A model generated the notes under the pieces. That model had not been told where the DNA came from. It did not search any database and saw only the letters and a list, made by a program, of their open reading frames with translations. A stretch of DNA of 10,965 nucleotides, taken from NCBI GenBank assembly GCA_025362415.1, contig JANYGM010000318.1:1-10965 (forward strand), written 5' to 3'. The DNA is from a bacterium. GTDB lineage: Bacteria; Bacteroidota; Bacteroidia; Cytophagales; Thermonemataceae. A program made the position numbers and the translations under genes. Each line of letters starts with the position of its first letter. Within the stretch, counting starts at the first letter, position 1. Shown here piece after piece: positions 1 through 6,978 of the stretch.

Positions 1-3
1 GAG

Positions 4-2541
4 CTACCAATCCAAACCCCGTAAAACATATCTGCAATAACTAAAAATATCGGCACCACAACAAACGAAGTGATTAGCCACAACTTTCTTAATTGGTTCA
101 TCATCAGTGGCTACAACTTTTTTAGCAACTGGTTTCTTGGCAACTGGTTTTTTCTTTGCAGGAGCTTTTTTAACCGCTTTCTTAGTTGTTTTTTTGTCCT
201 CTTTTACAGCAACAGTTTTTCCTTTTCCCTTTTTAAAGTTTTTTTTTGGTGTATTTTTTTCTATTTCCAAACACTCTTCCAAAGTCAAATCCTTAGGTTC
301 TTTGTCTTTGGGGATTTTGATATTGTCGTCACCAATTTTGATATACGCACCCCAACGACCATTCAAAATCTGCACATCTGGGCGTTTTGGAAAGGTTTTT
401 ATCAATTTTTCTGCATCAGCCTTGCGTTTTGCCAAAATAATTTCAATAGTGCGCTCACCTGTAACGGCATAAGGGTCGTCTTCTTTGTCAAGTGAGTAAA
501 ATTTAGCATCGTGCATCACGTAAGGACCAAACTTTCCAATAGCTACTTTCATTGGTTTTTCCTCAAAAATACCCGTTTCACGAGGCAATTTAAAAAGTTC
601 TAAAGCCTCTTCAAGTGTGATAGTTTCTGTACGAAGTCCTGGTTTTAGTTTGGCAAAAGTTGGTTTTGTGGTTTCATCTTTTCCATCTCCACCTTCTCCC
701 ATTTGTACGTAAGCACCATATCTGCCCACTTTTGCATAGATTTTCAGCCCAGTTTTAGGGCTTATGCCCAGCTCACGAGTTTTATTGATTTCACTTCTAT
801 CAATATCCGCAGAAAGTTCTACTTGATGATGAAAATCCTTATAAAAAACGTCCAACATCTTAATCCAGCTTTGTTTTCCTTTGGCTATTTCGTCAAATTC
901 TTTCTCCACATTTACCGTAAACGAATAATCAACTACATTTTTGAAACTTCCCACCAAAAAATCATTCACCACCATAGCAATATCCGTAGGAAAAAGTTTT
1001 GATTTTTCTGCTCCAGTTATCTCTTTCAGCGTTTTTTGCGTAATTTCTTGTGTTTTTTGTAAGATAATTTCTTGATACAAACGCTCTTTTCCTTCTCTAT
1101 TTTCTTTCACAACATACTCACGTTTGATAATGGTTGCAATGGTTGGCGCATACGTAGAAGGTCTTCCTATGCCCATTTCTTCTAGTTTTTTCACAAGACT
1201 AGCCTCCGTATAGCGTGGCGCAGGACGAGAAAATCTTTCTAACGCTTTCATTGAATCAAACGCCAAAGACTGCCCCACAGTGAGGGGAGGCAACATTTTT
1301 GAATTTTCTTCATCTTCTTCCTCATCATCACTAGACTCCAAATAAACTTTCAAAAACCCATCAAACTTAATCACTTCACCTTCCGCAAACATTCTTTTAT
1401 CAGTTGTAGATATTTCAACTGTCGCAATAGTGCGTTCTAATTGTGCATCAGCCATTTGTGAGGCAATAGAACGCTTCCAAATAAGTTCGTACAAACGCTG
1501 TTCGTTGCGTTCTGATGAGGCTTGTTGCACAGAAAAATCCGTAGGACGAATAGCCTCGTGAGCTTCTTGTGCTGATTCTGATTTGGTTTTGTATTGTCTA
1601 TTTTGAACGTATTTTGAGCCGTAAGACGCAATAATTTCGCTTGTAGCCTTATCCACAGCCTCTTGTGAAAGCATTGTAGAGTCAGTACGCATATAACTTA
1701 TTTTTCCTGCTTCATATAGTCTTTGTGCTAAACTCATTGTTTGCGCCACAGAAAAACTTAGTTTTCTGCTTGCTTCTTGTTGTAGCGTAGAGGTCGTAAA
1801 AGGTGGTGCAGGAGATTTTTTGGCAGGTTTTACTTCCAAATTTTTGATAGAAAAACTTGCTCCTTTGCACATTTCCAAAAATGCTTTTGCTTCTTTTTCT
1901 GTTGAAATTTTTTCTTTGAGTTCTGCAACCAAAAATTTTCCTTTTCCCAAATCAAAACTAGCCGTAATTTTGTAGGTAGAATTAGCATTAAAATCCTCTA
2001 CTTCACGCTCACGCTCCACAATTAGGCGCACCGCCACAGATTGCACACGTCCAGCTGACAGTCCGCCTTTGACTTTTCGCCACAAAATAGGAGAAAGCTC
2101 AAAACCTACAATTCTATCCAAAAGTCTGCGTGCTTGTTGTGCATAAACAAGGTCATAATCAATTTGACGAGGTTTTTGGATAGCCTCCAAGATTGCTTTT
2201 TTAGTGATTTCTCTAAAAACAATTCTTTTTATTTTGCTATCAGCAAGTCCCAAAGTTTCTTTCAAATGCCACGAAATAGCCTCTCCTTCACGGTCGGAGT
2301 CAGTCGCAAGCCACACAACAGTAGCAGCTTTTGACAATCTTTTAAGTTCTGAAACTAATTGTTTTTTTTCTGCTGATACTTCATAAGTAGGCGTAAAGTC
2401 GTTAGCAATATCAATGGCATTATTGCCTTTTGCTAAATCTCTGATGTGTCCGTAGCTAGATTTTACGGTAAAATCAGCTCCCAAATATCCTTCTATTGTT
2501 TTAGCCTTTGCAGGCGACTCTACTATGACAAGGTTTTTCAT
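4..2541 (-). CDS. topA: DNA topoisomerase I (type IA), 845 aa
   Basis: Type IA topoisomerase: it cuts one DNA strand, holds it through a 5'-phosphotyrosine link and relaxes negative supercoils. The Toprim domain is at the N-terminus, with E8 in VESPAKAKTI and the metal-binding acidic set D81, D83 and E85 in ATDSDREGEA. The catalytic tyrosine is Y283 in ISYMRTDS. HEAIRPT (328-334) and the MGIGRPSTYAPTI block (456-468) are also typical. The C-terminal part has three topoisomerase C-terminal repeats, seen as GRYGAYV (607), GKFGPYV (669) and GRWGAYI (728), and no Cys4 zinc fingers like those of E. coli TopA. A Lys/Ala/Pro-rich tail (about 765-820) should bind DNA. The last 23 residues, with three Cys, do not look like the tail and may be lineage-specific or follow a frameshift. 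An acidic insert lies at 402-413. The gene sits 85 bp downstream of the zinc-ribbon gene and may be cotranscribed with it. Function is very secure. Confidence 0.98.
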   Translation of the reverse strand: MKNLVIVESPAKAKTIEGYLGADFTVKSSYGHIRDLAKGNNAIDIANDFTPTYEVSAEKKQLVSELKRLSKAATVVWLATDSDREGEAISWHLKETLGLADSKIKRIVFREITKKAILEAIQKPRQIDYDLVYAQQARRLLDRIVGFELSPILWRKVKGGLSAGRVQSVAVRLIVEREREVEDFNANSTYKITASFDLGKGKFLVAELKEKISTEKEAKAFLEMCKGASFSIKNLEVKPAKKSPAPPFTTSTLQQEASRKLSFSVAQTMSLAQRLYEAGKISYMRTDSTMLSQEAVDKATSEIIASYGSKYVQNRQYKTKSESAQEAHEAIRPTDFSVQQASSERNEQRLYELIWKRSIASQMADAQLERTIATVEISTTDKRMFAEGEVIKFDGFLKVYLESSDDEEEDEENSKMLPPLTVGQSLAFDSMKALERFSRPAPRYTEASLVKKLEEMGIGRPSTYAPTIATIIKREYVVKENREGKERLYQEIILQKTQEITQKTLKEITGAEKSKLFPTDIAMVVNDFLVGSFKNVVDYSFTVNVEKEFDEIAKGKQSWIKMLDVFYKDFHHQVELSADIDRSEINKTRELGISPKTGLKIYAKVGRYGAYVQMGEGGDGKDETTKPTFAKLKPGLRTETITLEEALELFKLPRETGIFEEKPMKVAIGKFGPYVMHDAKFYSLDKEDDPYAVTGERTIEIILAKRKADAEKLIKTFPKRPDVQILNGRWGAYIKIGDDNIKIPKDKEPKDLTLEECLEIEKNTPKKNFKKGKGKTVAVKEDKKTTKKAVKKAPAKKKPVAKKPVAKKVVATDDEPIKKVVANHFVCCGADIFSYCRYVLRGLDW

Positions 2542-2626
2542 ATATAAAATTTTTTAAGCTATTTTTTTAAGTAATTTTAGTGTTTATCCTTTTTGAGAGG
2601 AGAAAGTAACTATATTTGAGTGATTT

Positions 2627-3133
2627 TTAATCTTCTATTTCTGGCAACTCATTTTCACAATTTAGACAAACAAAATAGTTCTCCTTTATAACATTTATTT
2701 GGTTGCATTTATTGCAAATTCTAAAATGAAATTCAGTTGTAAAATATTCTGGAAATTTGATGTTAGTTTTATCCAAAGTTAGTTTTACGGCATACCACGA
2801 ACCTACAGAAGGACAATATCCAGTTGATTGGTTAGTAATTTGACTAATTTGCACAACATTATTTTTGTACATTTCAAAAGTTATTTCTCCAGCTGACAAT
2901 ACCATTTCACCATTAGCGCACACTATATGCTCTGAATGTCTATCATTTATGCGCAATTTAGCTTCTGTATCAATCACAAATGTTGCTATTATTTCTGAAT
3001 TATTATCTTTTTTTTGATTAGTTTTTGTAATCCAATTGTAAGTATCAGCAATAGAACTTATCAGAGTACCTTTTAATTCACTTTTGACAAGTTTTAATAG
3101 CTCTTTATCTCCAATAAATTTGTATTTTTCCAT
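2627..3133 (-). CDS. Conserved zinc-ribbon protein of unknown function, 168 aa
   Basis: I recall the pattern as a widespread bacterial family without an assigned function, but cannot name the family. The visible hallmarks are IDTEAKL..NDRHSEH (RHSEH at 65-69, followed by C72), the NQSTGYCP block (101-108) followed by a conserved SW, and a C-terminal zinc ribbon with C140-x2-C143 and C156-x2-C159. The protein ends shortly after the ribbon with NELPEIED. There is no signal peptide or membrane segment, so it is probably cytoplasmic. The His/Cys-rich central motifs could form a second metal or active site; this is inference. The ATG is preceded by AT-rich sequence with no Shine-Dalgarno, as elsewhere here. 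It lies upstream of topA in the same direction, with REP-like palindromes directly before its start. The gene looks intact. Confidence 0.85.
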   Translation of the reverse strand: MEKYKFIGDKELLKLVKSELKGTLISSIADTYNWITKTNQKKDNNSEIIATFVIDTEAKLRINDRHSEHIVCANGEMVLSAGEITFEMYKNNVVQISQITNQSTGYCPSVGSWYAVKLTLDKTNIKFPEYFTTEFHFRICNKCNQINVIKENYFVCLNCENELPEIED

Positions 3134-3153
3134 AATTTAGGCACTTAAATATT

Positions 3154-3183
3154 TCTGCACCGTCAGCTAAAGCAGACGGCAAA
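3154..3183 (-). repeat. REP-like palindrome copy A (inverted)
   Basis: Carries the 20-base core CCGTCTGCTTTAGCTGACGG on the minus strand. The core folds on itself: CCGTC pairs with GACGG, a T-T mismatch follows, then GC pairs with GC around a short TTTA loop. A mismatch inside the stem is typical of REP elements. The 30 bp match copy B exactly as an inverted repeat, with 46 bp between. It begins 21 bp upstream of the zinc-ribbon start codon, so it falls in that gene's leader or promoter. It is much richer in G+C than its surroundings. Confidence 0.8.
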
Positions 3184-3229
3184 GAAACTAAAAAGAACTC
3201 AAAAGCATTTTTTTATTTTTAAAATTTAT

Positions 3230-3278
3230 TTTGCCGTCTGCTTTAGCTGACGGTGCAGAGAACTTTGAGTGACTAAAC
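3230..3278 (+). repeat. REP-like palindrome copy B with transposase 3'-end remnant
   Basis: These 49 bp are identical to copy C (3371-3419), and the preceding 15 or so bases are also similar. The repeated unit covers the palindromic core, the spacer GAGAACTTTGAGTGA and the complement of the last Val codon plus TAG stop of the transposase. In other words, the unit includes the very end of the transposase gene but none of the rest. It may be the right end of a second, deleted element, or an end copied on its own. Its first 30 bp form an exact inverted repeat with copy A. Confidence 0.8.
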
Positions 3279-3370
3279 CCTTGAAATACAAGTTTTTTGA
3301 TATTCAAAAAATATTCCAGTAAAGAAAATAAAAGACAGTCAAGATTTTTCTCTGACTTTTAAAAAGTTAC

Positions 3371-3419
3371 TTTGCCGTCTGCTTTAGCTGACGGTGCAGA
3401 GAACTTTGAGTGACTAAAC
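3371..3419 (+). repeat. REP-like palindrome copy C, right end of the transposase element
   Basis: Identical over 49 bp to copy B. It overlaps the stop codon of the transposase gene (complement of 3414-3416) and continues for about 40 bp beyond it to a GC-rich imperfect hairpin. IS200/IS605 elements and RAYT transposases recognise hairpins of this kind near the element end, so it is the likely substrate of the neighbouring enzyme. Transcripts of the transposase would end in this stem-loop, which may also protect or terminate them; there is no clear U-run for a standard terminator. Confidence 0.75.
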
Positions 3420-3854
3420 TTCCTGCTCAAATTCTATATCATATTTTGCTAGAAAATTATCCCTTTCATCTATAAATGACGTTTTTGAATGATGTTCTTC
3501 TTGGTTATTGATATATTTTCTTAGTTGTTCCAAATGACTTTCACTTACTCCAACTGCCCAATAATCATCTTGCCACGCAAAATAATTAGTTGTTAGTTCA
3601 TTTTTATTTATCCAATTAGAAGATTCTCCTTTGATAAGCTGTGCTACTTTGCTGATGGTCTGCGTATTATCAAGTGCTATCAAGCAATGTACGTGGTCAG
3701 TATATCCATTTACGCAGTCCAATTTTATCTTTTTTTGCAAAGCATTTTCTTTGATATGCTGAAAAACCATTTTTCTCAAATCAATTGTATCTAAAAATTG
3801 TTCTCTTTTCTTTGTTGAAAACACCAAATGTACATAAATTCTTACCCAACTCAT
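3414..3854 (-). CDS. IS200-like / REP-associated Y1 transposase, 146 aa
   Basis: Single-domain HUH transposase that cuts single-stranded DNA with one catalytic tyrosine. The opening MSWVRIYVHLVFSTK and the segment VNGYTDHVHCLIAL contain the metal-binding His-hydrophobic-His triad (H54, V55, H56). ISKVAQLIKGESS (67-79), WQDDYWAVGVSESH (94-107) and the catalytic Y114 in LRKYINNQEEHH follow in the expected order. Length and order fit an intact protein of the IS200/TnpA_REP superfamily. No accessory tnpB lies next to it. GC-rich palindromes sit just downstream, one overlapping the stop codon, which favours the REP-associated type. Only 65 bp separate its start from the stop of the Plug gene, and I see no matching left-end hairpin there, so it may not be a complete mobile element. 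Confidence 0.93.
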   Translation of the reverse strand: MSWVRIYVHLVFSTKKREQFLDTIDLRKMVFQHIKENALQKKIKLDCVNGYTDHVHCLIALDNTQTISKVAQLIKGESSNWINKNELTTNYFAWQDDYWAVGVSESHLEQLRKYINNQEEHHSKTSFIDERDNFLAKYDIEFEQEV

Positions 3855-3919
3855 TTTTTATGTTTTTTCTAATGTGTATAAATCATTCCACTTGGGTTAC
3901 TACATCTCTTTCTAGGCTA

Positions 3920-5266
3920 CTAATTCACTTTAAATGCTTTATAACCAATAATATGGTCATATCTTGCACCAACTGGACGGTAGTAAACAATAATTTCATA
4001 ATCATTTCCTGTAGCCTGAAAACTGCCCTCAAAAGTAGTTTCAGAGATTTTATTATCTTTTTTTGTGGCATAAGCATAATTATAAATACCTTGTTTGAGC
4101 AAAAAACTTCCTTGATATGTGCCATTTTTGTCGTCATAGGTGAGTTTGTGTGTGGCATCTGGCATAAAATCATTAAATTTTCCGACTACAAAGACATCTT
4201 CATTGATATTAGGCGTTTTTAGAGAAAAATACACTTTCACGTAATCACTGCTGATATTTCCTGTTTGGGTTTCATACTGATTTATGAAAAAACCTCCACT
4301 CAAGTCCTGCAAACGGGTATAACTCCTGCGTAACTCATCTGTTTGTAGCTGAACAGTTGCGAGTTTTTGTGCAGGCATTTTGCCAATAATATTAGCAACA
4401 GAATCCAAAATACTGATTTTTCGTACATTAAAACCTGTAAAAAGTAGGCTTTGTGCATCAAAATAACGGTATTCGTTGTTTCCTTTAAAATTATTTTCTC
4501 CCTTAAAACTCGTGAAAATCATTAGTTTTTGAAATTCATTGATATTAAAAGCATTAGACATTGTCACAGCGTTATCCCAACGGAAATTTTGCCTTAAAAC
4601 TACTTTTACGGCAGCTTGCGGATTTACAATTTCGTAATTTGGATAAGAAATATCAAAGTCAATTTGTTGATTTTCAGCACGTTCTGAAACAATATTGCTA
4701 AAAACTCCTTTTGGAATGATATTTACAGAGTTTTCATAGACAACAAAACGCTTGCTTAAAACTATATCTGCCTCATTACCATCACGATATACTTTAATAA
4801 TATAATTTCCTGATACTTTTACTTTGGGTACAACAAACTTGTAATGTGTGTAACTGACCAGCGTTCCAGAGGAGAATTGTTGTTCTAAAATGCGTTGTTC
4901 GTTGTAATCAACCGTATATTCTGCTTCTACCAATGCAGAAGGTGTCCAATCTGCGTTATAATGCGAGAGTTTGTAATAATATGATTTTATTTTAGTAGAA
5001 ATCTCATCAAATTCCAATATTAACGGAATATCTTGCGCCAAAGAAATAATGGCAGGTTGTATGCTTTCTGTTTTTGTGTTGAGTTTTGGGTAACATTGTA
5101 CCGTTTTAATGCTGTCTTCATAGATTTTGTCTTCTGCAACAAATTTTTTATTATCAAAATTACTCTGCGTATTGCTCGTGAGTGCAGGCGTACAACCACA
5201 AAACAGGACTAGGATTAAAAGATTACAAGATTGTAGGATTTTTTTGATTTTTTTTGATGATTGCAT
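3920..5266 (-). CDS. Type IX secretion system Plug-family protein (DUF5103), 448 aa
   Basis: Matches what I recall of the DUF5103 / T9SS plug family. Members studied in gliding Bacteroidetes sit on the periplasmic face of the SprA outer-membrane translocon and close its pore when no substrate is passing. Family-like segments are YYKLSHYNADWTPS (about 96), VSYTHYKFVVPKVKVSGNYIIK (split here by eye, 142-163), ENNFKGNNEYRYFD (about 255), and the C-terminal run DDKNGTYQGSFLLKQGIYNY, EGSFQATGNDYEIIVYYR and GARYDHIIGYKAF. The N-terminus has KK followed by a hydrophobic stretch ending LFCGC (21-25): an export signal, possibly a lipoprotein signal with C25 as the modified residue, although Phe at -3 and Cys at -2 are a poor lipobox. 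The start precedes this signal and a TAnnTTTG box lies 38 nt upstream. It implies that the host has a type IX secretion system; no other T9SS gene is in the window. Confidence 0.88.
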   Translation of the reverse strand: MQSSKKIKKILQSCNLLILVLFCGCTPALTSNTQSNFDNKKFVAEDKIYEDSIKTVQCYPKLNTKTESIQPAIISLAQDIPLILEFDEISTKIKSYYYKLSHYNADWTPSALVEAEYTVDYNEQRILEQQFSSGTLVSYTHYKFVVPKVKVSGNYIIKVYRDGNEADIVLSKRFVVYENSVNIIPKGVFSNIVSERAENQQIDFDISYPNYEIVNPQAAVKVVLRQNFRWDNAVTMSNAFNINEFQKLMIFTSFKGENNFKGNNEYRYFDAQSLLFTGFNVRKISILDSVANIIGKMPAQKLATVQLQTDELRRSYTRLQDLSGGFFINQYETQTGNISSDYVKVYFSLKTPNINEDVFVVGKFNDFMPDATHKLTYDDKNGTYQGSFLLKQGIYNYAYATKKDNKISETTFEGSFQATGNDYEIIVYYRPVGARYDHIIGYKAFKVN

Positions 5267-5303
5267 TTTGTCTTTTTTCAGGTGGGTATAACAGTATTTG
5301 ATA

Positions 5304-5311
5304 CAAAAGTA
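5304..5311 (-). promoter_or_regulatory. Putative Bacteroidetes -7 box for the Plug gene
   Basis: On the minus strand this reads TACTTTTG, matching the Bacteroidetes -7 consensus TAnnTTTG, 37 nt before the ATG of the Plug gene. No clear -33 TTG is visible at the expected distance, so the call rests on the -7 match and its position alone. Confidence 0.45.
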
Positions 5312-5391
5312 AGGTTTATTTTCTTAAACGAAGGAAAATTAAATAACTTAACCTTTTTATTTTTTTTAATAGCTTAATAATCAAAGTTTTA

Positions 5392-5424
5392 ATTTCGTAC
5401 CTCGTACTTCTTATTTCGTACCTC
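5392..5424. repeat. Short direct repeat in the divergent intergenic region
   Basis: ATTTCGTACCTC occurs at 5392-5403 and again at 5413-5424, with another CGTAC between. A looser repeat of AATTTACA type follows near 5503-5522. These resemble the degenerate short intergenic repeats seen in Bacteroidetes genomes. They might be operator half-sites for one of the divergent genes, but nothing else supports this. Confidence 0.4.
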
Positions 5425-5479
5425 TTCCAAAGGCTGGATAAAACTTTCATAAAAAATCTTCAAAGCTAAAAAAAAATCT

Positions 5480-5487
5480 TATTTTTG
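5480..5487 (+). promoter_or_regulatory. Putative Bacteroidetes -7 box for the M16 gene
   Basis: TATTTTTG matches TAnnTTTG and lies 44 nt before the ATG at 5532, leaving a leader of roughly 35-40 nt. A convincing -33 element is not seen in the A-rich sequence upstream. Together with the minus-strand box near 5304 it marks this 265-bp gap as a divergent promoter region. Confidence 0.45.
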
Positions 5488-5531
5488 TATTTAACTCACA
5501 ATTCCTAATTTACAATTTACAACTAGATTAA

Positions 5532-6806
5532 ATGCTCAACCGTTTACAAGCACCTGCTTATCAGCCAATTAGTAGTATAGATATTCTTGAAGCACAGAGT
5601 TCTACGCTAAGTAATGGCATACCTTTTCACGCTGTCAATGCAGGTGAGCAAGACCTTTTGAGGTTAGAATTTGTTTTTTCTGCAGGAAGTTGGTTTGATA
5701 CCAAAAGTGGACAATCTTACTTTACGACAAAGATGCTGGCAGAAGGTACAACTAATTTATCTTCTCAAGAAATCAATGAAAAAATAGACCAATATGGTGC
5801 TTTTTTGGACTTTAATAGCGGTTTTGATAGAGTTGGCGTGGTTTTATATACACTCAATAAATATCTTTCAAAAGTCCTTCCTATACTCAAAGAAGTCCTT
5901 TTAAATGCTAATTTCCCTGAAAATGAGCTAGAAAACCTTAAAAACCGTACTTCTCAAAGCATTAAGGTAAATATGGAGAAAGAGAGCTATGTGGCGGCAC
6001 GTAGGTTTAGGCAGTTAGTTTTTGGAGAAACACACGCTTATGGCAAAAATTTGGAAGAAAATGATGTGCAAGCTATCCAAAAATCAGATTTAACCAACTT
6101 CTTTAAGCAGTTTTTCCAATTAGGAAATGCCCAAATTATTGCAGCAGGAAAGATTACGGATAGTGTCAAAACGCTTATAAATGAGCATTTTGGACAAGAA
6201 AGTGTGCGTTTGGTTCAGCTTGACACAAACCAAAGAGAATTTAAAACCGTTTTCAAATCTGAAGTAATAGAACGCCCTAATAGCATACAATCTGCTATTA
6301 GAATTGGGCGCATTTTGTTTCCAAAAAACCACCCAGATTACTTCAAAATATTGCTTACAAACGAGATTTTGGGCGGTTATTTTGGCTCACGTCTGATGCA
6401 AAATTTGCGTGAAGACAAAGGGCTAACTTATGGTATTTCCTCACAAATGAGCTTTATGGGTAGTGAGGGCTTTTTTGTGATAGGTGCAGACGTGAAAAAA
6501 GAGGCTACTACACAAGCCATTGACGAGATTTATAAGGAAATAAAAATAATGCAAAATGAAAAAGTTGGCGCACAAGAACTAGAAAAGGTACAAAATTACC
6601 TTATTGGGTCGTTTGCTGCTAGTTTTACAACATCTTTTTCTTTGGCTGATATGTTTGGTGGTGTGCATTTTTATAATTTGGATTATGATTTTTATAAAAA
6701 ATATATCCAAAAAGTGCAAAAAATCACCTCTGAAGACATCTTAAATACCGCTCAAAAGTACCTAGATACTGATGCTATGCTGGAAATTGTGGTAGGTGGA
6801 AAATAA
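5532..6806 (+). CDS. M16-family peptidase-like protein, non-catalytic subunit type, 424 aa
   Basis: Insulinase/pitrilysin-like (M16) fold with two halves: an N-terminal domain (about 20-205, LSNGIPFHAVNAGEQDLLRL, split at 40) and a C-terminal domain (about 235-424). Where catalytic members have HxxEH, this protein reads FTTKM (64-68, in YFTTKMLAEGT), so it cannot bind the zinc. It does keep R293 and Y300 in NLREDKGLTYG, the Arg/Tyr pair that positions substrate in active enzymes. That combination is known for the partner subunit of two-chain M16 proteases (mitochondrial processing peptidase alpha/beta style, and bacterial heterodimers). A catalytic partner gene usually lies alongside, but here the upstream neighbour is divergent and the downstream one is unrelated, so the partner must be elsewhere. 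No signal peptide is visible, which suggests a cytoplasmic protein unless a start further upstream was lost. The stop is directly followed by the accessory array. Confidence 0.9.
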   Translation: MLNRLQAPAYQPISSIDILEAQSSTLSNGIPFHAVNAGEQDLLRLEFVFSAGSWFDTKSGQSYFTTKMLAEGTTNLSSQEINEKIDQYGAFLDFNSGFDRVGVVLYTLNKYLSKVLPILKEVLLNANFPENELENLKNRTSQSIKVNMEKESYVAARRFRQLVFGETHAYGKNLEENDVQAIQKSDLTNFFKQFFQLGNAQIIAAGKITDSVKTLINEHFGQESVRLVQLDTNQREFKTVFKSEVIERPNSIQSAIRIGRILFPKNHPDYFKILLTNEILGGYFGSRLMQNLREDKGLTYGISSQMSFMGSEGFFVIGADVKKEATTQAIDEIYKEIKIMQNEKVGAQELEKVQNYLIGSFAASFTTSFSLADMFGGVHFYNLDYDFYKKYIQKVQKITSEDILNTAQKYLDTDAMLEIVVGGK

Positions 6807-6813
6807 ATAAAAT

Positions 6814-6831
6814 ATGCACCAACAACTTTTA
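6814..6831 (+). pseudogene. 5' start fragment of a third small paralogue
   Basis: Starts with ATGCACCAACAACTT, exactly the first 15 bases of the gene at 7528, and is preceded by a similar AATAAATAAAA leader. It would read MHQQLL, as the intact copy does (MHQQLLNP), and then runs straight into the 130-bp palindrome, where the frame stops at TAG 6892-6894. Most likely it is the beginning of a former tandem copy cut off when the palindrome inserted or when a deletion joined the two. The fragment is short, but both its sequence and its leader match, so chance is unlikely. Confidence 0.55.
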
Positions 6832-6959
6832 TACTGTGAACGGGAAGGATTTCGGAAAAATAAATTTGTATTAGTTCCAGCGGAACGGCACTAGCTCTTG
6901 CTAGTGCCAGTCCGCTGGACTTTAATACATTTTCCGAAATCCAAGCCGTTCACGGTATA
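6830..6959. repeat. 130-bp imperfect palindrome (MITE-like element)
   Basis: The two arms pair along almost the whole length. From outside in: TATACTGTGAACGG 6830-6843 with 6946-6959 (one mismatch); 6847-6859 with 6930-6942 (13 bp); TGTATTA 6867-6873 with 6923-6929; TCCAGCGGA 6876-6884 with 6911-6919; GGCACTAGC 6887-6895 with 6900-6908 around a TCTT loop. The inner head is GC-rich, the outer arms AT-rich like the host. It contains no gene, so it could only move with an enzyme made elsewhere. A clear target-site duplication is not visible. It follows the M16 stop and precedes the array, so a transcript crossing it would form a long stem that could reduce read-through. Confidence 0.85.
6861..6868 (+). 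promoter_or_regulatory. Possible -7 box inside the palindrome
   Basis: TAAATTTG fits TAnnTTTG and lies in a short unpaired or bulged part of the left arm, about 110 nt before the first intact array gene. If active, its transcript would begin just before the GC-rich hairpin head. No -33 element is recognisable, and such a short pattern is frequent by chance in AT-rich DNA. Confidence 0.22.
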
Positions 6960-6978
6960 TAAGCTAAAAAATACAAGT

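Noticed and set aside
70..495. Open frames on the plus strand opposite the topA 3' end
   Set aside because: They are the complement of the Lys/Ala-rich tail and C-terminal repeats, rich in Phe and Ser because of A-rich coding on the other strand. No independent features.
3154..3419. CRISPR array
   Set aside because: There are only three copies, one inverted, with unequal spacing and a palindromic core; no cas genes. A REP/transposase explanation fits better.
3785..4222. Plus-strand open frame opposite the Plug and transposase genes
   Set aside because: It crosses the boundary of two well-supported minus-strand genes and shows no recognisable protein pattern.
5532..6806. Active zinc protease with an HxxEH or HxxxE site elsewhere in the protein
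   Set aside because: I searched the protein by eye. THAYG and EHFGQ do not form an HxxEH motif, and the aligned position holds FTTKM.
6876..6919. Rho-independent terminator for the M16 gene
   Set aside because: The GC-rich stem has no U-run after it, and it is the head of a longer palindrome. Some termination is possible but is not supported as a standard terminator.
6898..6978. Upstream extension of small paralogue 1 to a TTG at 6898, giving 27 more residues
   Set aside because: The extension is translated palindrome sequence, starts with TTG in the hairpin loop and has no counterpart in the paralogue. ATG 6979 is preferred.
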